A stretch of DNA of 64,000 bases from Chlorocebus sabaeus (taxonomy: Eukaryota; Chordata; Mammalia; Primates; Cercopithecidae). Position numbers and translations under genes: made by a program. Positions 50,601 to 59,600 of this stretch are shown here, one piece after another. The stretch's first letter is position 1; each line of letters opens with the position of its first letter. The stretch covers positions 73,775,236-73,839,235 of the forward strand of contig NC_132913.1 in the NCBI RefSeq assembly GCF_047675955.1, read 5' to 3'. The notes under the pieces were generated by a model. That model was not told the DNA's origin and made no database searches. It saw only the letters and a program-made list of their open reading frames with translations.

Positions 50601-53600
50601 TCCATTGTATTCTTGCACTGGACCCCACAAATGTTTGAGATGGGCCTGATGAGCAAAGGATACTTCTATTAAAAATAAAGCGACTTAAATTTTTTCTTTC
50701 AAAACATTTTTTCTGTTTAAACACATCCACCATATAGGGTCACATTCAGCTTTTGGGATGCCTTTGACCTAATTATAGCATTTGGCCATTCCTTTCCTTA
50801 AATTTCCTCTGTCTTGAACATATTTTGTCCTGGTTTTCTGTCTGCTTCCCTGATGTTTCTAGGTCTTTTTATTGGGCTTTTTAGGTTCTTTTGTCCCATT
50901 TCATGTTGATTTTCTTCAAGGAAGTGTCCTTTGCTCTTGCCACATTTTTATGCTGTCCTTGAGTAATATACCCAAAGTTTTAATTATCTGTAAGCTGCTG
51001 TTTCTAAAGTCTTTATCTCAAAGCAGACCCTCTGATTTCAGTGGAATCAATATGCATGTCCATCTGCCTTCAAAAGATCTCCGCCCAGATGCCCTGTAAG
51101 CATCTTGCATTCTGTATATCTGAAACTACGCTCATCTTCACCTCTTACCCTGAAACCTGTTCCTCCTGTATTCCCTGTCTTGTTTAACAGCACTAACCAT
51201 ATACATGATAATCCTAGATTCCTCCCCCTTTATACTTCATGTTCAGTCACAGTCCTATCAGCTCTGTCTCCTTTTCTCCATCCTCACCAGTAATGCTCAT
51301 TTTGAGCTCTTGTGTTTTCTTGTGTGCAGCAGTTGCAACAGGCTCTTGCCTTTATTCTTGGATTCCCAATCTATCCTCCACAAAACTTGCTCTCTTGATA
51401 TTTTATAAAATGTGACCTGATCTTGTTACTGGCTTACTTTAAACAGTTGAGTGGAACTCTGTTCAATCTACTGATACAATCTAAGCATCTCATTGATGTT
51501 TTTCATACTTTGCCCCTCTAATCCCTGTAACTTTGCATTGGCTGGCCCTTTCTGTATTTCTTTCCTTGCCCATCAAGAAGAATTCATTTATAAGGTTATT
51601 GGCTCAATGTAATTTTCTCAGGTATATGGGCATTCTTTGTTCCCAGAGCACTATATATTATGTTACAGTTGTTGACATGTCTGTCATCCTGCTAGTTTCT
51701 GAGCTTCTTTAAATAAGCATCTTTGTCTTTTCATTATATTCTCTGTCATCTAACATAGGACCTGACATATAAATGTTTGGATGAATCCTCTAATCATATT
51801 AGGTATGTAAATCGTGTGCCTGGAACTATATTATATGTCATGTTTTGTTTTGAGTTGTTTTGTTTAATATCCTACATTGACCTAACCCAGTGTTTTTCCA
51901 TGAGGACACTATATAGGTTTTTGGGGTGGTATAATTCATTATCATGTGGGACTGTACATTTCAGGATGTTTGTTTCTCTGATCTTCAAAATGAACCTGTA
52001 CATTTCTGGGGAGTGGGCTGTTTTCACAGAAGAATATTGCAGGTGAAAAGTATTTGCTAAAAATGCTGGGCATGTAGTAAATGCTTAATAAATGCTTGTT
52101 GCTGTAAGCTTTTGCTTTTAACTAGGCATGGTACCATCATTACAATTTTGTTTAATAGTTTAACCACAACATTGAATAGACACTGTAAGGCCATTATAAC
52201 ACTGATGTTAAAAGGTAAGGACTATAAATATGCAAGTGTCTTGTTATATTAATGCTAACTGTGCAGTAAAAACAATTTTGTAAACAATCAAATTTACATT
52301 TTAAACCTGGGAATATTATAGGTAGCACAGAGTGAAGCTGAAAAGAAATTGAAGAAGGATGACAAGAAGAAAGAATTGCAGGAGCTAAATGAGCTGTTCA
52401 AACCTGTAGTTGCTGCTCAAAAAATAAGTAAAGGTAAACTTTAAATTTCAGAAGTGTGTTTTTTATCAAATATGGTTTATGCTAAGAACTGTTTATTTGG
52501 ATGTTATTTTCTTTAAATAAGACAGTTGTGTCTGCAATGAAAATATTAGTCCCTTCATCAAAATTACCTATGTCAGTGGGTTGCTTATGGTTCCTCTGTA
52601 TATGTTCACATCAGTGTCATTGTACAGCTGAACTGCAGCCATGCGCCCCACACTTAAGGCAAAATTAGTAATTTAACAGACTGCTAATTGATTTATAACA
52701 TTCAGTCTTTGGTAGTAGCCAAGGCAAAGCCATAGTTGAATAAACTATATGTCTCAAGTTTTTGGCACTGTTCTGCCATGTATGTTCATTCCTTTTTTGC
52801 CTCTTTTTTTTTTTTTTTTTTTTTTGAAACGGAGTCTTGCTCTGTCATCAGGCTGGAGTGCGGTGGCACCATCTCGGTTCACTGCAACCTCCGACTGTCT
52901 GGTTCAAGCTATTCTCCTGCCTCGGCCTCCCGAGTAGCTGGGATTACAGGCACACACTAACATGCCCAGCTAGTTTTTGTATTTTTAGTAGAGAAAGGGT
53001 TTCATCATGTTGGCCAGGATGGTCTCGATTTCCTGACCTCATGATCTATCTGCCTCGGCCCCCCAAAGTGCTGGAATTACAGGCGCGAGCCACCATGCCT
53101 GGCCTCCTGTTTTGCCTCTTGCCCTATTGACGTCAACTAGACAAAGCCTGTGGAATATCTTATGTTCTTGTTTGGTTTCCCACTCTCTGCCACCTTTTAT
53201 AGTCAGAATAAAAGAAACAAAAGTGGACATAAAATGCTACAAAAAGAACTTTAAGGAAATGTCTTGCTAATCACCCATAAGTGCCATTTTCCTTTCACAT
53301 CAGTGAATGGAAAATAAGTTAACCAAAATTAATCTTATTTCAGGTAGAATCTATATTTTACAGTCTGGCAGGTTATAATACAAATACCATATACCATTTG
53401 ACATAGGTGCAGATCCCAAGTCTGTGGTATGTGCATTCTTCAAGCAAGGACAGTGTACTAAAGGAGATAAGTGTAAGTTCTCTCATGACTTGACTCTGGA
53501 GAGAAAATGTGAAAAGCGAAGTGTTTACATTGATGCAAGAGATGAAGAACTTGAAAAAGGTAATTTGTTTTAAAACATCTTAAAAATAAATGTTTAATAC

Positions 53601-56600
53601 TTTTGGTTTGTTACTAAGATATTTATTAAATGAAGAACATTTCAATCTTAATAGACTGTTTATAAAGAATAATTAATTGGGTTTATTATGTTTTATAAAA
53701 TCTGAAAATTACCATAATATACCCTTTAAGTAAATGAAGATACTTTAAAAAACAGTGATTTATTTTGGATTTGTCTGTCACTCTTTCCTTCAGTACTACC
53801 TTCTCAATTTGTCCAAAGTACTTAGGAAGATTTGGTGAATAATTTTTTTTTTTTTTTTTTGAGATGGAGTCTTGGCTCTGTCGCCCAAACTGGAGTGCAG
53901 TGGCATGATCTCAGCTCACTGCAGCCTCCATCTCCCAGGTTCAAGCAATTCTTCTGCCTCAGCCTCCCGAGTAGCTGGGTCTACAGGTCCACGCCTCCAC
54001 ACCCAACTAATTTTTATATTTTTAGTAGAGATGGGGTTTCATCATGTTGGCCAGGATGGTCTTGATCTCCTGACCTCATGATCCACCCACCCTGGCCTCT
54101 CAAAGTGCTGGGATTATAGATGTGAGCTGCTGTTCTGGCCTTGGTGAATAATCTTAAAACTATTCATTTCTGCCTTTGGTGTTTTAAGAAAACCATGAGG
54201 CCAGGAGCAGCAGCTCATACCTATAATCCCTGCACTTTGGGAGGCCAAGGCAGCAAGAATCACTTGAGCCCAAGTGTTCAAGACCAGCATAGGCAACATA
54301 ATGAGACCCCATCTCTACAAAAAAAAATAGAAAAATTAGCCAGGCATTGTGGTGCATACCTCTAGTCCCAGCTACTTGGGAGGCTGAGGCAGGAGGAATT
54401 GATCGAGCTCAATCAATCAAGGCTGATTGAGGGAGGTCAAGGCTTCAGTAGACTGTCATCATGCCATCACACTCCTTCCTGAGCAACAGTGAGAACCTGT
54501 CTCAACAAAAAGAAAAGAAAAAGAAAAATGTGTTAAGCCATGAGTCTTATAACACATCATTCATGTCTAAGGAGATACGTGTTGTGGGAGTAGTAGATAA
54601 AATTACAGTATTTAATCTTCATTTCTTTATTTAGATACTATGGATAATTGGGATGAGAAAAAGCTGGAAGAAGTAGTGAACAAGAAGCACGGTGAGGCGG
54701 AAAAGAAAAAACCAAAAACTCAAATAGTATGTCCTTTTCTTGAATTGAGTTGCTGTGATATTTATCATTAGGGAGAATTATGTGGCAAGGTATTTGCTGC
54801 TATTTTCTATTAGATTATTCTGTAAGTTACTGGAAATTTTGATTTCATCAAGATAAGGTACATGAAGCTTTATTTTTGGAGTTTACAAGTTAGATTTTGT
54901 AGATTCTTGTTCAGAAATAGCTGAACAAGAATAAAACTATGTTACTAAAGTCCTTTAAATGCCGTTTTTATTTTTATTTTTATTTTTTTTGAGACAAGAG
55001 TCTCGCTTTGTCACCCAGGCTGGAGTGCAGTGGTGCTATCTCAGCTCACTGCAAGCTCCGCCTCCCAGGTTCATGCCATTCTCCTGCCTTAGCCTCCCAA
55101 GTAGCTGGGACTGCAGGCGCCTGCCACCACGCCTGGCTAATTTTTTCTATTTTTTAGTAGAGACGGGGTTTCACAGTGTTAGCCAGGATGGTCTCGATCT
55201 CCTGACCTCGTGATCCACCCACCTCGGCCTCCCAGAGTGCTGGGATTACAGGCGTGAGCCACCGTGCCCGGCCTTAAATGCCATTTTCTGAGGTGAACTT
55301 TCTCAAATATGGATAAACAAAATTACATATCCAGACAAAAATCCCTATTTTTTTTGCATAGAGTGGAAGGAGGCCTGTTAAACTAACCCACTTAATAATT
55401 TATTTAGTTTCAATAGGGATAAATTTTTAAATTTTAAGGTTTAAAATATTACTACATATGAATTCCAGAATGAATTTTTGGTAGGTAGTGGCTCTAATTC
55501 CAGGAAATGTACCATTAAAACTTGGTTCTTTATATCTCAAACTTTGCATTTATGTCTATATTTATAATGTAGTTACAGTGAAAAGTCTTGCTGTGCTAGA
55601 AAAATTCTAAATACTACATTAATACACATCTGTTATGTTTGTTGTAGGGGGTGGATACTGTTTGTTAATTTTCTCTTACTTGCAAAGCTTATTACTTGAG
55701 GCTTAAATACAATTGTATCTTCCATCCATGTTGTGAAGGGTGACTCTCTTTTGTGTTCCTTTCGTACCTTGCTCCTGTATACTGCTTGTGATTCATTTTT
55801 ATTTAGGAAAGATCAAACCAATGAAAATTATTTATTCGATTTATTTATTTTTTATTTTATTTTTGAGACAGAGTTTGGCTCTTGTTGCCCAAGCTGGAGT
55901 GCAATGGCATGGTCTTAGCTCACTGCAACCTCTGCTTCCTGGGTTCAAGAGATTCTCCTGCGTCAGCCTCCCAAGTAGCTGGGATTACAGGCGTGTGCCA
56001 CTATGCCCAGCTAATTTTTTGTATTTTTAGTAGGAGTTTCACCATGTTAGCCAGGCTGGTCTTGAACTCCTGAACTCAGTAGGTGATCCACCTGCCTCAG
56101 CCTGCCAAAGTGCTGGGATTATAGGTGTGAGCCGCCATGCCCAGCCTGATTTTATTTTTTTATAGCCAATTGTATATTCTGATTTGGGGGTGTATATTTA
56201 CAAAGGGTAACTGAAACAAGTCATTTTTGTATGATTTAGAATTTAGAACAAATGAAAATGTTGTATAGATTCCCCTTTAAGGGAATTTGTCATTGTTTTA
56301 GGTATTTTAAGGTAAACATATGTTGCATTTCTGCAGAGAATAGAAGCTAGACAGAGCACCCTTATGTACAGAAATGAATAGAATGTACTTGTGTAATAGA
56401 ACATACTTGTGTCTATACTTGTTCCATATACTTAGACATTTACCTTGGAAATGGCCTACACTGAGCCACCGCTTGTGAATAATATCGTCTCTATAGGTGT
56501 GCAAGCATTTCCTTGAAGCTATTGAAAACAACAAGTATGGCTGGTTTTGGGTATGCCCTGGAGGGGGTGATATTTGCATGTATCGTCATGCACTTCCTCC

Positions 56601-59600
56601 TGGATTTGTGTTGAAAAAAGATAAAAAGAAAGAAGAGAAAGAAGATGAAATTTCATTAGAAGATCTAATTGAGAGAGAGGTAACTAGTATCCTTTTCCTA
56701 CCATAAAAACTGAAAGCAGTATTTATTGTGAAATTCTAATACTTACCACTTGGGGGCAATAGCCTTTTATGAAAGGAAAAAATATATATATTGTGATCTA
56801 TTTCCAAAATTGCCCTACTTTAATTATTCTTGTATATGTAAAGTGTTAACTTAGCCATAAACATGAGCCAATCATGACATTAATTTTAGGATTGTGAAAC
56901 AATTTTTTAAGTACTAGCTACTGGCTTATCAAATTGTTTCTGTGAGATTGAGTTACTAAAAATGCTTAGTTCTCAGATTGATTGAATTTTTGTAGTTTTA
57001 GATTTTTTGTCCTGTTATCTTTTGTTTTTCACTAGTATTTTAGTTATTAGCATATGTATGGAAGAAAACAACACTCTAGTTTTTAAATTACATGTTTTAT
57101 CAGCTCTGGACTCAAAACACTCTGCTTATAGAAGGGAATAAGTCTGAAGAGGATATTCAGCACTTGTCTTTGGCTTAGTACAAAACACAGTTTTTATTCT
57201 ATGAAAATTTTGAGATTATTAGAAACATTAGATTTAGGGTTGCATATTAAAAACTATTTTGCCTTATTATTTAGTGTCTCAGTCAGGATATAACGTACTA
57301 TAATAGAAAATATAGACTTCAGAGTCAGGTGTATTTGAGATGGTTTGTGTACTGGTTCTGACACTTGTTAGCTATTCCTCTTTGGTAAATTCCCCATTAC
57401 CCTTTGTTCACTTATTTGTGGGGATCCGTGCATTAGCATGTATAAAGCATTTAATACCTGGGAGGTGTTAAGCAAATTATTTGTTCTATATATTTATTAT
57501 TTGATTATTGGCCCTGAGAAGCAGGTGTTTTTTTGTTTGTTTAGTTTTATTTCTCATCTCAGAAACACAAGTGAAACTTGGATATTGTTATAGTGCTTTT
57601 TATATTTATTATTTTCAGCAATTGATTCATATTAAAACAATTTCTTATGACAAGTAAGTTTTACTCATCTTCAATGTTGAGAAGAAATCTAGCGCAGAAT
57701 AGTATATTTTTAGTGTTTGTATCTCTGGATACTCATTTTGCTCATTGCCATGTAAAGTAAAAATATACATATATCAGCTTATTCAAATGTAATATATTCA
57801 GGATAGTCATGGGCAAGGAATTAATCACATTAAGAGAAACTGCTACCAAGCACTATTTGAGGTGAATTCTGTGGGAAAAAAAATTAACTCTTTATTGTTG
57901 CAGCGTTCTGCCCTAGGTCCAAATGTTACCAAAATCACTCTAGAATCTTTTCTTGCCTGGAAGAAAAGGAAAAGACAAGAAAAGATTGATAAACTTGAAC
58001 AAGATATGGAAAGAAGGAAAGCTGACTTCAAAGCAGGGAAAGCGCTAGTGGTATGTTTCAGACTCACCCAAACTGATTCTTTATTCTTCCATTTTTAATT
58101 TTCTGTGTCATGCAATATTTTGTCCCTATTTCATCAATGACAAGGAATGTTTAGATTTTTGACCTGAGTTGATATATTTGTGTGTCCGAATAGATCAGTG
58201 GTCGTGAAGTGTTTGAATTTCGTCCTGAACTGGTCAATGATGATGATGAGGAAGCAGATGATACCCGCTACACCCAGGGAACAGGTGGTGATGAGGTAAG
58301 AGGAAGCTTTGTGCCTCATCTCCTTATGTTAATTGAAAGAAACAATAAATAATACCGCAACATGGTTAAGAGCCACCAACATCAGAGCCACGGTGCCTGG
58401 GTTCAAATCCTTACTCCAACCATGGGAAATTACTCTAGGCTTCCACCCTCATCTGTAATACAGACATAATGATTATCTACATCATAGGGAGTTTGTGAGA
58501 ATTAAATGAGTTCATGAATTAGTAGTTCTTTATACAGCTTAGAATAGTGCCTAGTAGGTGGTTGAGTGCTATATGTATTACCTGTAAAAAGTATGTTTTG
58601 TCCTCCCTCTAAAAGAAAAAGAGTAATTTTTGTTTAATATTTTATGTTTAAAGTTATGGGACAAGTGCACTAATTTAAAACTACAGTGTAGGGAGCATGA
58701 GACAATAGCACAGTCATTTGGTTGTTGACAGATTTAGTAATAACAGATAAGTTACTATTCATTTTTTGTGTACTTACAAAATTCTGGCCTCTGGGTTGAA
58801 AGAAAAAAATCGTACTCTATATAAAAATGTGATGGCAGAGGAAGAGGTTTCATATACCACCTTGCTATTCTTTTTAAAAGAAACTTAGGAAAAATAATTT
58901 TGACAATAGATCTTTTGTTTTTGTTTTTTATAGAGACGAGGTCTGGCTTTGTTGCCCAGGCTGGTCTCAAACTCCTAAGCCCAGGTGATCCTCCAGCTCG
59001 ACCTCCCAAAGTGTTGGGATTACAGTTGTGAGCGTCCACACCTGGCCAGTAATTGGTCTTTTTTTTTCACTTGGATCAGTGATAATTTTGGCTAATTAAG
59101 ATAAATGTCAGGAGTAAAAGAAAACTGTTCTTATTTGTAACAACTTTCTTTTCTATATGTTGTTAAAGGTTGATGATTCAGTGAGTGTAAATGACATAGA
59201 TTTAAGCCTGTACATCCCAAGAGATGTAGATGAAACAGGTATTACTGTAGCCAGTCTTGAAAGATTCAGCACATATACTTCAGATAAAGATGGTAAGTAT
59301 GCTAACTTTTGCCTAATTTTAAGAACTAGGAAATTATCTATAGGGGGTTATACCAGACTTGGCAAACTTAGATGTGTGCAGGTACCAGACTGGTAACATA
59401 AATGTGTGGTTTGACCATATATAAAAAGAGTAATAAACAGTAAAAGGCCAGACATGAGCAGCTGGGTATATATTAAAATCATTAATGGAAACTAGAAGGA
59501 GACATAAATGAGCTTGGAGTTAAAGTCAGTGAGTTCACTTTGAGACCTCATGAGTTTGAGATTTTTTGATTATCAAAAGTGTACTGTCTGGGATATTGTA

